38,624 nucleotides of DNA, taken from the NCBI GenBank assembly GCA_028276165.1, contig JAPYWV010000005.1:1-38624 (forward strand). The letters are read 5' to 3'. A program made the position numbers and the translations under genes. The notes under the pieces are model-generated. The model ran no database searches. It worked only from the letters and a program-made list of their open reading frames with translations, and was not told the origin of the DNA. This DNA is from Acidilobaceae archaeon (lineage in GTDB: Archaea; Thermoproteota; Thermoprotei_A; Sulfolobales; Acidilobaceae). The stretch's first letter is position 1. Every line of letters starts with the position of its first letter. Shown piece after piece: positions 17,922 through 27,514 of the stretch.

Positions 17922-19083
17922 CTAAGGCTATACGGGGTAATAGTGCTGGGTTTTCCACTATAGTCCTAACACCTATCTTCACTGTTTTCCAGAACGCTCT
18001 TCTTACAGCTAGTGATGGTATCTCCTCGTAGTGATCGTAGTCCACAGATCCCACCGCCTCCCCCACCTCTTCTCCTGCCAGGAGGTCTAGTATCCTCTCT
18101 ATCACACCACCTTCTAGGATCGCCTTAGCTAGCTTATACTGTTTCCTTAACATGCTAGAGACTGTGTTCAACGATTTTGATAACGCTGTGTTAACGTCTA
18201 CACCTTCTAAGATCATCCTCTTGGCCAGACTTGCTGCTAGAGAGTTTGGGTAGAGGCCTCCACCCGTTAACGGCTTGTTAAGGCCCCCAGCGTCCCCCAC
18301 CACGTGTACTCTGCCAATGCTCAGAGTCTCTGCAGGTGGCCCCGTTATCACCGGGCCTCCGTAGGCTAACATCCTATGCCTCAAGCCGAACTTCCCCTCT
18401 AGAACCCTCAAACCCCTAGCTAGGAGTTTGGGGTTTCTAGCACCCAAGCCTGCTAGCACACCGTGATCCATTTCAACTAGCCAGGAGAAGAAGCCCCTGG
18501 AGATGCTACTATCGAAGACTACAGTCACCCTCCGAGAGCCTGTTACCATACCGTACTCTATGTTAACCCCGTAAACCGGGGGGTTGAAGTAGCCGACACC
18601 CAGGCTCCTGTGGATCAATCCATGGTAGCCGTCAGCCACAACTATCGAGTCGAAAATCCTGCTATCACCGTACTCTACTACACCACGAGGGCTTACACGT
18701 TTAACAGCAACACCCATGAAAGCCTTTAAACCCCTTGATAACGCCTCCTCCAGCATTAAACGTTCAAGCTTAACACGTTCAAGCTTGAAAACGCCACCCC
18801 TAACCCTAAGGGTTACACGTGATCTACCATTAGATAGTGTTATGCTATCGAAGCTCGAAACAATGGATTTGAAAGCCGGAGCTCCGATAAAGCCTAGAAC
18901 CCTACGAGATACAAGCCCCGTACAATGGGGAGGGTAGCCTACAACCTCATGTTCTTCGAACAACGTCACGTCAACCCCCGCTTCAAGAAGCTTTAACGAG
19001 AATATGAGGCCTGAAAAACCCCCACCTATAACAGCTACCTTCAAAGCCCCCCACTCCGCTGTATCACATACCTCAACGTACAT
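17908..19083 (-). CDS. FAD-dependent oxidoreductase, geranylgeranyl reductase / FixC-like
   Basis: VAVIGGGFSGLIFSLKLLEAGVDVTLFEEHEVVGYPPHCTGLVSRRVL; VHVVGDAGGLNKPLTGGGL. Confidence 0.85.
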   Translation of the reverse strand: MYVEVCDTAEWGALKVAVIGGGFSGLIFSLKLLEAGVDVTLFEEHEVVGYPPHCTGLVSRRVLGFIGAPAFKSIVSSFDSITLSNGRSRVTLRVRGGVFKLERVKLERLMLEEALSRGLKAFMGVAVKRVSPRGVVEYGDSRIFDSIVVADGYHGLIHRSLGVGYFNPPVYGVNIEYGMVTGSRRVTVVFDSSISRGFFSWLVEMDHGVLAGLGARNPKLLARGLRVLEGKFGLRHRMLAYGGPVITGPPAETLSIGRVHVVGDAGGLNKPLTGGGLYPNSLAASLAKRMILEGVDVNTALSKSLNTVSSMLRKQYKLAKAILEGGVIERILDLLAGEEVGEAVGSVDYDHYEEIPSLAVRRAFWKTVKIGVRTIVENPALLPRIALAILP

Positions 19084-19198
19084 CTAGGTGGGCTGGACGC
19101 CCTTATACTATTCCAAAAGGATTCTGTTTATAAGTTTAGGTATAAATCTATAATTGTTTATAAGCTCTAGGCCCCTAAAGTCATGGATGGTGTGTAGG

Positions 19199-20002
19199 TT
19201 GGGTAACATAGTTGTCTTGGTTAAAGCCTCTCTGAACCCCGAGATTGTAAGGCAGAACCCTGATGGGACTTTTGACATCGACTACACCCCGCTTAAGATA
19301 TCTGATGTTGATAGGAACGCTCTTGAGGAGGCTGCAAGGCTTAGACAGGTGTTTGGTGGTAAGGTTTACTCGGTAACAGTACTCACGTGGGGCCCTCTCA
19401 GGGCTAGGGAGAAGGATTTAAGGCTTGCTGTCCAGGAGGCTCTAGCTAAGGTTGCTGATGAGGCTTTCGTCGTAGCCGATGAATCAATTATACCGGGTGA
19501 TTACACTGTAACAGCTAACGTTATAGCAGCTGTTATCAAGAAGATGGGTTTAAACCCTAGTTTAATCCTAGCAGGTGAGGCTAGTATCGATGAGTCCACA
19601 TACCAGATACCGGGTAGGGTTGCAGCTAAGCTAGGCCTACCCTATGTAGGTTACGTTAAGAGGATAAGGGAGGTTAGAGGTGATAGGCTTGTTGTCGAGA
19701 GGGATTTAGAGGATTACATTGAGGTTCTAGAGGTTCCACTCCCAGCAGTCCTAAGTGTTACCCAGGAGGTTAACGAGCCTAGACCCCCAACGCTCATACA
19801 GATTAGGATGGCCTCACGCAAGCCTATACACATGTTAACGTTAAAGGATCTAGGCCTGGATGTAAAGAGGCAGAGGAGCATACTAGACATGAGGGTTGTA
19901 ACTGTTTCGAGAAAGCAGGTTTTAATAGAGGAGGCTAGCATGGAGAAGGCCGCCTTGAAGCTAGTAGAGTACCTCGAGAAAGAGGGTGTTCTAAGGTTCT
20001 AG
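19199..20002 (+). CDS. etfB: Electron transfer flavoprotein beta subunit (start likely TTG 19199 rather than 19154)
   Basis: GNIVVLVKASLNPEIVRQNPDGTFDIDYTPLKISDVDRNALEEA; LAGEASIDESTYQIPGRVAAKLGLPYVGYV. Confidence 0.9.
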   Translation: MGNIVVLVKASLNPEIVRQNPDGTFDIDYTPLKISDVDRNALEEAARLRQVFGGKVYSVTVLTWGPLRAREKDLRLAVQEALAKVADEAFVVADESIIPGDYTVTANVIAAVIKKMGLNPSLILAGEASIDESTYQIPGRVAAKLGLPYVGYVKRIREVRGDRLVVERDLEDYIEVLEVPLPAVLSVTQEVNEPRPPTLIQIRMASRKPIHMLTLKDLGLDVKRQRSILDMRVVTVSRKQVLIEEASMEKAALKLVEYLEKEGVLRF

Positions 20003-20015
20003 GGGGTGGCTTACG

Positions 20016-20933
20016 GTGGGTAACGTTATAGTTGTATCTCAGAGACCCTCGGATGCAGGAGAGCTTGTAGGACTAGCTAGGTCTATCGGCGATCCCGTGA
20101 TAGTAGCTTTCCAGGATTCAGCTGAGAGGGTGGAGGAGCTCCTATCATACGGTTATAAGGTCTACAGGGTTAAGAGTAGTAGGCCTGAGGTTCTAGCTAA
20201 GGCTATTAGCACTCTCTACAACGAGCTTAAGCCCAAGCTGATCGTAGGCCCTAACACTAGGAACGTTAAGGATGCCATGGCCTGGGTTGCCGGGCTCCAC
20301 GACATACACATGGCCCCGGATGTAGCTGGGGTTAGAGTGGAGCCTGACGGCATAGTATACAAGAGGGGTTTCCTGAGCGAGAGGGTTACCATGACCGTTA
20401 AAGCTCCCTATCCAGCCATAATACTAGTTAACCCTAGGGTAGCGGAGCCAGCGCCAAGAGAGGGTGTCGGGGAGCTTATCGAGCTAAACGTAGGGGATAC
20501 GATGGTTAGGGTCCTTGAGGTTAAAGCAAAAGAGCTTAGCGGTGTTAACCTAGAGGCGGCAGAGGTCATAGTTGGTGTTGGTAGAGGGTTCAAGGCTAAA
20601 GAGGATCTAAGCATGGCGTTCGAGCTAGCTAAACTCCTCGGAGGCCAGGTTGGCGGGACGAGGCCTATAGCGGCCGACTTGAAATGGCTACCTGAGGATG
20701 CGTGGATTGGCATTAGCGGTAAGAGGGTTGCTCCAAAGCTATACATAGCAATAGGTATTAGCGGTGCACCCCAGCACATGTCCGGTGTAAGTGGGTCCAA
20801 GGTGATAGTAGCTGTTAACAAGGATAAATCAGCACCGATATTCAAGCAAGCGGATTACGGGGTGGTAGCAGACCTCTATAAGTTCATCCCAGCACTCATA
20901 GACGTCCTGAAGAGGAGGCGTGGCAGCACCTAA
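20016..20933 (+). CDS. etfA: Electron transfer flavoprotein alpha subunit
   Basis: C-terminal FAD motif APKLYIAIGISGAPQHMSGVSGSKVIVAVNKDKSAPIFKQADYGVVADLYKFIPAL. Confidence 0.93.
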   Translation: MGNVIVVSQRPSDAGELVGLARSIGDPVIVAFQDSAERVEELLSYGYKVYRVKSSRPEVLAKAISTLYNELKPKLIVGPNTRNVKDAMAWVAGLHDIHMAPDVAGVRVEPDGIVYKRGFLSERVTMTVKAPYPAIILVNPRVAEPAPREGVGELIELNVGDTMVRVLEVKAKELSGVNLEAAEVIVGVGRGFKAKEDLSMAFELAKLLGGQVGGTRPIAADLKWLPEDAWIGISGKRVAPKLYIAIGISGAPQHMSGVSGSKVIVAVNKDKSAPIFKQADYGVVADLYKFIPALIDVLKRRRGST

Positions 20934-21013
20934 ACCTTTACGCTTGAGGGCTACCACCAGCCACGGACTTAGCCCAACCTACCTTTTAAACCCCAGACCT
21001 CCCAGGTATCCTC

Positions 21014-21781
21014 ATGGTGGTCGCAGTGTTCAGGGTAGTCTATGGGAGGGCTAGTAAGTTTAAGTACATAACCCAGGCTCTATCAAAGATAAACGATGAG
21101 GGCTACATGGAGCTCCTCGAAGACGGGCTTAGAATGTGGCTTATGAGCCCCGATAAGACATCCATGGCAGTTGTATTCCTACCATCACACTCTCTAGACG
21201 AGTATACCGTCGAGACGCCTGGTGTTAGGATGACAGTGAGGGTTGACGAGCTACATAGAATAGTTAGGAGAGCTGGTAGGAATGATATCCTAACACTTGA
21301 ACTTGATCCTGGAACACAGTCAATCCAGGTAACGTTAACGGATAGGAAGATAGGTGTTAGTAGGACATTCGCACTACCATTAATCAACATGTCTGGAGAG
21401 GAGTTTAGGGAGCTTAAACTACAGTCTACAGCTAGGTTCACAATGGAAGCTTCTGATTTGAAGCTCCTAGTGTCAGACGCTAAGATAGTAGGGGATACTG
21501 TGACGTTGGAAGCTGAGGAGGACGTGGTTAAGGTTAGGGTTCAGGGGGAGGATAAAGAGTACTTATGGGAGTTGAGGGTGGGGGATCCACTACTAGAGCT
21601 CCATGTCGATGAAAGAGCTGTAGCATCCTACTCTAGGGGCTCCCTTGAGATAGCAGCTAAACCCGCAGGTGCAGCTGACACAGTGAGGGTTGAGTTCTCT
21701 ACAAACTACCCGTTACAGTTAAGCTTCAACCTACCAGGAGGGGAGAAAATGGTTGTTTATATAGCACCGGTCGTCGAGTAG
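21014..21781 (+). CDS. pcn: DNA polymerase sliding clamp (PCNA)
   Basis: 255 aa; RMTVRVDELHRIVRRAGRNDILTLEL, C-terminal YPLQLSFNLPGGEKMVVYIAPVVE. Confidence 0.93.
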   Translation: MVVAVFRVVYGRASKFKYITQALSKINDEGYMELLEDGLRMWLMSPDKTSMAVVFLPSHSLDEYTVETPGVRMTVRVDELHRIVRRAGRNDILTLELDPGTQSIQVTLTDRKIGVSRTFALPLINMSGEEFRELKLQSTARFTMEASDLKLLVSDAKIVGDTVTLEAEEDVVKVRVQGEDKEYLWELRVGDPLLELHVDERAVASYSRGSLEIAAKPAGAADTVRVEFSTNYPLQLSFNLPGGEKMVVYIAPVVE

Positions 21782-21788
21782 TTCTATT

Positions 21789-21893
21789 TTAACGGATGAA
21801 AATCCACCAGAGGATCACTAGTATGACAATGATTACTATTATCACTATGGCGAGGTTCCTAGGCTTCTTAATCCACTCAGCCACCTCTCCCAC
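21789..21893 (-). CDS. Predicted 34-aa single-TM microprotein (below ORF-track cutoff)
   Basis: GTG start; MGEVAEWIKKPRNLAIVIIVIIVILVILWWIFIR; TATA-like gatttaaag about 40 nt upstream on the minus strand. Confidence 0.55.
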   Translation of the reverse strand: MGEVAEWIKKPRNLAIVIIVIIVILVILWWIFIR

Positions 21894-22027
21894 CTCGATA
21901 CAACCTTATAACAGCTGAACCCTTTAAATCTTACCATCAATCTATTATCATTGAATCCTATTACCTAAGGCATTTAACGGCTTAGTGGCTAAGCTAAAAC
22001 CTGGTAGGGGGCTTCCAGGCTGAAAAC

Positions 22028-22447
22028 ATGGGTAGTCAAGGTGATCCAGACGAGAAGAGGGTTACATTAACGCTACGTGGTGATCTAGCTGAGAGTATCC
22101 TAGTTGAAAGCTTTAGATACGGTATCAAGCCCGACGACTACCTAAGAATCCTTCTAAAACGATGCTATGAGGAGAGGAGCACGATATCAGATCTAAGGCT
22201 AGCACTCCAGGCTCTAACAAAAACGGTACTCGCACTAGATGAAAGGCTTAAAGGTGTCGAGGATGCATTAAGGCATTTATCTACTAGGAATGGAGAAGAA
22301 CATAGAGCTGTCCTAGAGGATCTAAAGGCCTTAAGGGAGGAGCTTAAAGCTCTCAGAGAGGAGGTTACAACGCTGAGGAGTACTCTTGAGACTCAACGTG
22401 GTAAAGGGTTACTAGCGCTCGTAAAGAAACTCCTAGCAGGCGTTTAA
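22028..22447 (+). CDS. 139-aa protein, N-terminal RHH-like segment plus long coiled coil
   Basis: RVTLTLRGDLAESILVESFRYGIKPDDYLRILLKR then heptad-like VLEDLKALREELKALREEVTTLRSTLE. Confidence 0.6.
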   Translation: MGSQGDPDEKRVTLTLRGDLAESILVESFRYGIKPDDYLRILLKRCYEERSTISDLRLALQALTKTVLALDERLKGVEDALRHLSTRNGEEHRAVLEDLKALREELKALREEVTTLRSTLETQRGKGLLALVKKLLAGV

Positions 22448-22457
22448 ACGGATACAG

Positions 22458-23237
22458 CTAAGATATAGAAGACAGTATTATGGTCTCAGTTGTGTAGGCT
22501 AAGGCTACACCACTAAATATCGAGATCCAGAAGAGAGGCCCCGAGACTCCTCCAAGCTTTGCTAAGGCGGAGAGGTTTATGTGTAACATAGCATATATTA
22601 TGGACGCTATAGAGATAGTAAGTAGCGTTGCTGTGAACAGCTCACTTGAAACACCAAGGTAATATACTAGAGCTCTGGGTACTACAGGGAGGCCTGCGAG
22701 AAGAGATAGACCTATAACCAGGAAGAATAGCCTTTTATCAACGACTTTAACAGGACTTCTCATAAAGAACGGCCCTGCTATGGCGAAGCCCTCTGTTAGA
22801 TTGCGTACTGCAAAACCTATGGTGAAGAGGAGAGCTGAGGCTATCCTCCCGGCTAGGAGGGATGCAGCTATGGCGAAGCCCTCTCCCACATTATGAAGTC
22901 CAAGTGCTATGGATACAATGATAGCTGTTAACACGCTACTCGACATGCCACCTGATGATATCAAACGCCTCTCCACCCCCACTAAGATCAACCACGTACT
23001 TATCAACGCTACACTAGTTACAATGAAAGCATCTAGGAAGTCAGCTAGTGTAACCCATTTAGCTAGGCCTTCAACATACTCCGAGACCTCACTCCCAGCT
23101 TCAAGGGCTAGGTATGCTAAGACACCTCCGGCAAGCCCATTAAGGAACCCTAAGCTCGTACCACTAGCCTTTCTACTAGAGTAGAGTATGAGTAGAGCTC
23201 CTAGAAGAACCGTAATCCCAGCTCTAAACCCTAACAC
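22458..23237 (-). CDS. ZIP-family metal transporter
   Basis: SIALGLHNVGEGFAIAASL and GFAVRNLTEGFAIAGPF are ZIP TM4/TM5-type metal-binding motifs. Confidence 0.85.
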   Translation of the reverse strand: MLGFRAGITVLLGALLILYSSRKASGTSLGFLNGLAGGVLAYLALEAGSEVSEYVEGLAKWVTLADFLDAFIVTSVALISTWLILVGVERRLISSGGMSSSVLTAIIVSIALGLHNVGEGFAIAASLLAGRIASALLFTIGFAVRNLTEGFAIAGPFFMRSPVKVVDKRLFFLVIGLSLLAGLPVVPRALVYYLGVSSELFTATLLTISIASIIYAMLHINLSALAKLGGVSGPLFWISIFSGVALAYTTETIILSSIS

Positions 23238-23387
23238 AATGGGTGCTAGCTCTAAGGCTATTCATTTAACACCAATAACTTCTAACCTGAAGTACCCTAA
23301 TATCTCCCAGTATATACACACCCTACAACTATTAAAATTCACATTTAATTAATTATTTTCCTAAGATTTTCCTTCCTGAAATATGCT

Positions 23388-23440
23388 CTATGTGAGACGA
23401 GCCTCTCTTCAAATTCTTTATTAAACTTGTGCTCACATAG
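23388..23440. promoter_or_regulatory. Inverted repeat CTATGTGAG/CTCACATAG flanking the TATA region of the CoA transferase gene
   Basis: Perfect 9-nt arms (23388-23396, 23432-23440) around tttattaaa (about 23418). Confidence 0.35.
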
Positions 23441-23454
23441 GTTACTCTGGTGTT

Positions 23455-25104
23455 TTGTATATGTTGAGGGTGGCGATCTCAAAGGTTGTTGATGTTGTTG
23501 AGGCTTTAATTGGGGTTAGGGATGGGTCTGTTGTGGCGATATCAGGCTTTAATGTTGCAACTCTCCCCGAGTATCTTTTACTGAAGCTCTACGAGATGTA
23601 TAAGAGGACGGGGCATCCTAGGGACTTATTCCTTATATGTGATGCGTTCCCAGGAGCTCCTGGTAGGGGTATCGATGTTATAGCTAGGGATATGCTGGAG
23701 AGGGGGGATTACGGGTTTATCAGGGGTCTACTGTTTCCATACTATGGCTTTAGTGAGGCTTTGCAGAAGCTCATAGCTGATAATCTTGTTGAAGCGTACT
23801 CATGGGGTATAGGTATTATGGCTTACTGGTTTAGGGAGGTTGGTAGTGGGAGGCCTGGTGTTCTAACACGTGTTGGTCTGGGTACTGTTTTCGATCCAAG
23901 GCTTGAGGGTGGTGCTTTGAACGATCTTGCTAGGGAGAGGAGGACTGCTAGGGTTGATATTGTAAATGTTGGTGGTGAAGAGTACCTCCTCTACAGGGCT
24001 CCTAAACCTGAGGTGGCTCTCGTTAGAGGCTCTACGGCCGATGAGGTGGGTAACCTTACAATGGAGGATGAGGCCATTTACGGTACTGTCCTAGCTATAG
24101 TACAGGCTACCAAGGCCATGCCTAGGAAGGGTCTTGTTATAGCCCAGGTTTTAAGGTTAGCGAGGTTTGGAAGCCTTCAACCACAGCAGGTCGTGGTACC
24201 AGGGCCTCTCGTAGACTACGTTGTCCTAGCTCCTAGAGAGTATCACACGCAGACCGCGAGCATAGACTACGATCCAACAATATCGGGTCGCATAATACCA
24301 CCATTAGAGTTCATACAGAGGCAACCTAGGCCGCTTGATGTGAGGAAGGTTGTAGCTAGGAGGGTTCTTGTAGAGCTAGCTAGAACTGTTGTAGAGGAGG
24401 GTAGACCTATAGTCATAAACCTGGGTATAGGCATACCAGCTGAGGTATCACAGTTGATAGCGGAGGAGAGGCTAGGAGACTACATATACACGACTATAGA
24501 GTCAGGCCCCTGGGGTGGAATAGCACTCCTAGGCCCCGACTTCGGGGCAGCCAAGGGGCCCTTCGCCATACTATCAATGCCAGATCAATTCTCGCTATAC
24601 GAGGGAGGCATAATAGATGCTGCATCCCTAGGATTCCTGCAGGTTGACGAGCTGGGCAACGTTAACCCATCATACCTCCCGGGTAGGCTCCCAGGGCCCG
24701 GGGGCTTCCCAGTTATAGCTGATGGAGCTCCAAGACTGTACTTCGCTGGAGAGTTTACAGCAGGGAAGAGGGATATAAGGGTTGAGGATGGCAAGCTAGT
24801 GATAGTATCTGATGGGAGTGTACGTAAGTTCGTTAAAAGAGTCTACAAGGTCTTCTGGAATAGTAGGGAGGGGCTTAAGAGAGGTCAAAAAGTCCTCTAC
24901 ATAACGGAAAGAGCTGTATTCAAACTAGAGGAGGGCGGAGTAAGGCTAGTAGAGATAGCACCTGGAGTTGACCTAGAGAAACATGTTCTGGGGATGATGG
25001 AGTTCAAGCCTATAATTGGTAAATACGAGGAAATGGATAGAGAGCTGTTCAGAGAGGAACCCCTAAACCTGCTATCATGGATTAAAAGCGAGATCAGGAG
25101 ATAG
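23455..25104 (+). CDS. Fused acetyl/3-oxoacid-type CoA transferase (family I, YdiF-like)
   Basis: GIGIPAEVSQLI, catalytic Glu context YTTIESGPWGGIALLGPDFGAA; 549 aa with both domains. Confidence 0.85.
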   Translation: MYMLRVAISKVVDVVEALIGVRDGSVVAISGFNVATLPEYLLLKLYEMYKRTGHPRDLFLICDAFPGAPGRGIDVIARDMLERGDYGFIRGLLFPYYGFSEALQKLIADNLVEAYSWGIGIMAYWFREVGSGRPGVLTRVGLGTVFDPRLEGGALNDLARERRTARVDIVNVGGEEYLLYRAPKPEVALVRGSTADEVGNLTMEDEAIYGTVLAIVQATKAMPRKGLVIAQVLRLARFGSLQPQQVVVPGPLVDYVVLAPREYHTQTASIDYDPTISGRIIPPLEFIQRQPRPLDVRKVVARRVLVELARTVVEEGRPIVINLGIGIPAEVSQLIAEERLGDYIYTTIESGPWGGIALLGPDFGAAKGPFAILSMPDQFSLYEGGIIDAASLGFLQVDELGNVNPSYLPGRLPGPGGFPVIADGAPRLYFAGEFTAGKRDIRVEDGKLVIVSDGSVRKFVKRVYKVFWNSREGLKRGQKVLYITERAVFKLEEGGVRLVEIAPGVDLEKHVLGMMEFKPIIGKYEEMDRELFREEPLNLLSWIKSEIRR

Positions 25105-25115
25105 AGTGGATGCAA

Positions 25116-25146
25116 CCACACTCATGCCCCAACAAGCATGGTGTGG
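25116..25146. terminator. Hairpin between convergent genes
   Basis: CCACAC-t-CATGC / GCATG-GTGTGG, 11 bp with one bulge. Confidence 0.4.
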
Positions 25147-25172
25147 GTGATGCCACGCAAGGATAATTGAGG

Positions 25173-25439
25173 CTAGGAGTTACCCCCGCTATCACCAACT
25201 ACTATCTGTTTAGACCACCTGGTGGTGTAGGCGCTTAACACCAAGTAGTTTCTTTTAGCTGCTTGAGGCTCTACGCACTTCGTCTCATAAACATTACCAT
25301 CTCTACCTAGGGCTACAATCCTCTTCCATCCATCCGGCTCGCTACAATCCTCCACCGAGACCTCCTCTATTAAACCTGCTATAGCCATACCCTCAATTTC
25401 GATTAAAGACTTTAACGTTCTACCCCCCAAGCTGATCAC
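25173..25439 (-). CDS. Hypothetical protein, 88 aa
   Basis: ORF convergent with the CoA transferase gene; no family recognised. Confidence 0.45.
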   Translation of the reverse strand: MISLGGRTLKSLIEIEGMAIAGLIEEVSVEDCSEPDGWKRIVALGRDGNVYETKCVEPQAAKRNYLVLSAYTTRWSKQIVVGDSGGNS

Positions 25440-25574
25440 CCCGTGTATCAGTTCCAGATGATGGTTAAAACCTTGCCTCCTGGGGGTGATGTATGCTGGG
25501 TGGAGGTTTTAGCGGCAAGAAAGGTATATAATAAAACATATATCTTTCGGGTTTAAAGCTTTTTTAATCCAGAA

Positions 25575-27452
25575 GTGGTAGGTAGTACTGGGGGCTGGAG
25601 CTTCATGTCTTCTAGAGCTGTTCAAGTCCAGGTTCCCAGGACTCTCAGTGTTAGTAGGATGTTCTCCAGGGATGGTATTGTGTGGATTGAGATAGCTGGT
25701 AGAACCATACCTGTTGGTGGTAGGATCCCGGAGGTTAGGGGTGGCGAGAGGCTTATAAGGTACACCTCGAGTATATGCCCGGAGTGTCTTAGGCTTCTAC
25801 CAGCTGTGATAGTCGAGTATAATGGTAAACTCTATATAAGGAAGGAGTGCCCTGATCATGGCTTAATTGAGGATCTCTACTTCGGAGATTACAGCATGTA
25901 CGTTAGGCTCATGAGGTGGGAGGAGACTGGTAAGGGTATTGGCGGAGCTGGAGCTTACACGAGCATAGGGGCCCCATGCCCGTTTAGCTGTGGTCTCTGC
26001 ACGATGCACGAGAATCACAGTGCACTAGCAAACCTGGTTGTTACCAATAGATGTGATCTTTCATGCTACTACTGCTTCTTCTACTCAGAGAGAGCAGGCT
26101 ACGTCTACGAGCCTAGCCTTGAGCAGATAAGGTTCATGGCTAGGCAGCTCAAGAGGCAGAGTAACGGAACTAACATACACTCATGTGTCCAGATTACAGG
26201 TGGAGAGCCTACGGTTAGAGAGGATCTAGTTGATGTAGTTAGGGTGTTAAAGGAGGAGGGTATAGATTACATTCAGCTTAACACTAACGGTATAACGATA
26301 GCAAGGAAGTTCATAGACAACCCGGATGATGGTGTAGGCTACGTGAGGGCCCTGAAGGAGGCTGGTGTAAGTGTTATCTACATGAGCTTTGACGGTGTCA
26401 CACCTAGGGTTAACTGGAAGAACCATTATGAGGTTCCATTCGCCTTAGAAGCCTTCAGAAGAGCAGGGTTACCTAATGTGGTCCTAGTCCCAACAGTTCT
26501 TAGGACTGTTAACGATCACGAGCTAGGGGATATCATAAGGTTTGCTGGGAAGCATATAGATGTCGTTAGGGGTGTAAACTTCCAGCCTGTAAGCCTTACC
26601 GGTAGGGTTAGTAAGGCTGAGAGGGAGAGGTTTAGGATAACAATTGCGGATCTAGCTGCCAGGATTGAGGAGCAGACTGGAGGTCAGATACCAAGGGAGG
26701 CCTGGTACCCTGTGCCTGTTATAGCTAAGTTCGTTAAATTCATAGACTCCATAACGGGCAAGTACTATGACACGTTAAGTAACCACCCGATGTGCGGTGT
26801 TGCGACATACGTGTTCGTAGATAGGGTGGATGAGTACGGTGTGCCGAGGAGGTTTGTGCCTATAACGGAGTTCTTCGACGTGGAAGGCTTCATAGAGTTC
26901 CTTGACGAGTCTAGGGTTAAACTTGAAGCCGGGAAGCTTGGTAGGAGGATGGCTCTAGCTAAGCTACTATGGAATATGAGGAGGTTCGTTGACATAGCTA
27001 GGATGCCGAGGAACATCAACATGTTCAAGATAGTGTTTGAGGTCTTCGTTAGAGGTAACTATGATGCTATAAAGGAGTTCCACTACAAATCACTGTTCCT
27101 AGGCACAATGCACTTCATGGACAGGTATAACTATGACACAACGAGGGTTAGGAGGTGTAACATACACTACCTAATGCCGGATGGCAGGATAGTACCCTTC
27201 TGTGCCTTCAACGTACTAGAGGAGCTCTACAGAGACTACGTGCAGAAAGCCTACAAGAAGTTCGAGCTTAAACCGGTAGACCTGAAGGGGTTCAACCCAG
27301 GTGAGAAGTATAGGAGGAGGGACTACATCGAGAGGATACTATCAAGCCCCATATACTGGAACGCGTACAGGGGGATAATATACTTCGAGGATGAAAAGCC
27401 GAAAGAGCTGGTCGATGAGAGCGGGGAAGAGCTCAGGATAACACTAGGTTAA
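25575..27452 (+). CDS. tes: Radical SAM protein, Tes-like (tetraether lipid synthase / MJ0619 family)
   Basis: ICPECLRLLPAVIVEYNGKLYIRKECPDHG, GAPCPFSCGLCTMHENHSALANLVVTNRCDLSCYYCFFYSERAGYVYEPS; AT-rich promoter tatataataaaacatatat. Confidence 0.8.
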   Translation: MVGSTGGWSFMSSRAVQVQVPRTLSVSRMFSRDGIVWIEIAGRTIPVGGRIPEVRGGERLIRYTSSICPECLRLLPAVIVEYNGKLYIRKECPDHGLIEDLYFGDYSMYVRLMRWEETGKGIGGAGAYTSIGAPCPFSCGLCTMHENHSALANLVVTNRCDLSCYYCFFYSERAGYVYEPSLEQIRFMARQLKRQSNGTNIHSCVQITGGEPTVREDLVDVVRVLKEEGIDYIQLNTNGITIARKFIDNPDDGVGYVRALKEAGVSVIYMSFDGVTPRVNWKNHYEVPFALEAFRRAGLPNVVLVPTVLRTVNDHELGDIIRFAGKHIDVVRGVNFQPVSLTGRVSKAERERFRITIADLAARIEEQTGGQIPREAWYPVPVIAKFVKFIDSITGKYYDTLSNHPMCGVATYVFVDRVDEYGVPRRFVPITEFFDVEGFIEFLDESRVKLEAGKLGRRMALAKLLWNMRRFVDIARMPRNINMFKIVFEVFVRGNYDAIKEFHYKSLFLGTMHFMDRYNYDTTRVRRCNIHYLMPDGRIVPFCAFNVLEELYRDYVQKAYKKFELKPVDLKGFNPGEKYRRRDYIERILSSPIYWNAYRGIIYFEDEKPKELVDESGEELRITLG

Positions 27453-27514
27453 AAAACACTCTTAAAACTCTTTAAAACCCTCCCTCCCCTCTTCTACACA
27501 CTTGGAGTAAGGAC

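Noticed and set aside
25455-25510. C/D-box-like sRNA (agatgatgg ... gtgatgt)
   Set aside because: Second guide would be only about 4 nt and the D boxes are CTGG; not supported.
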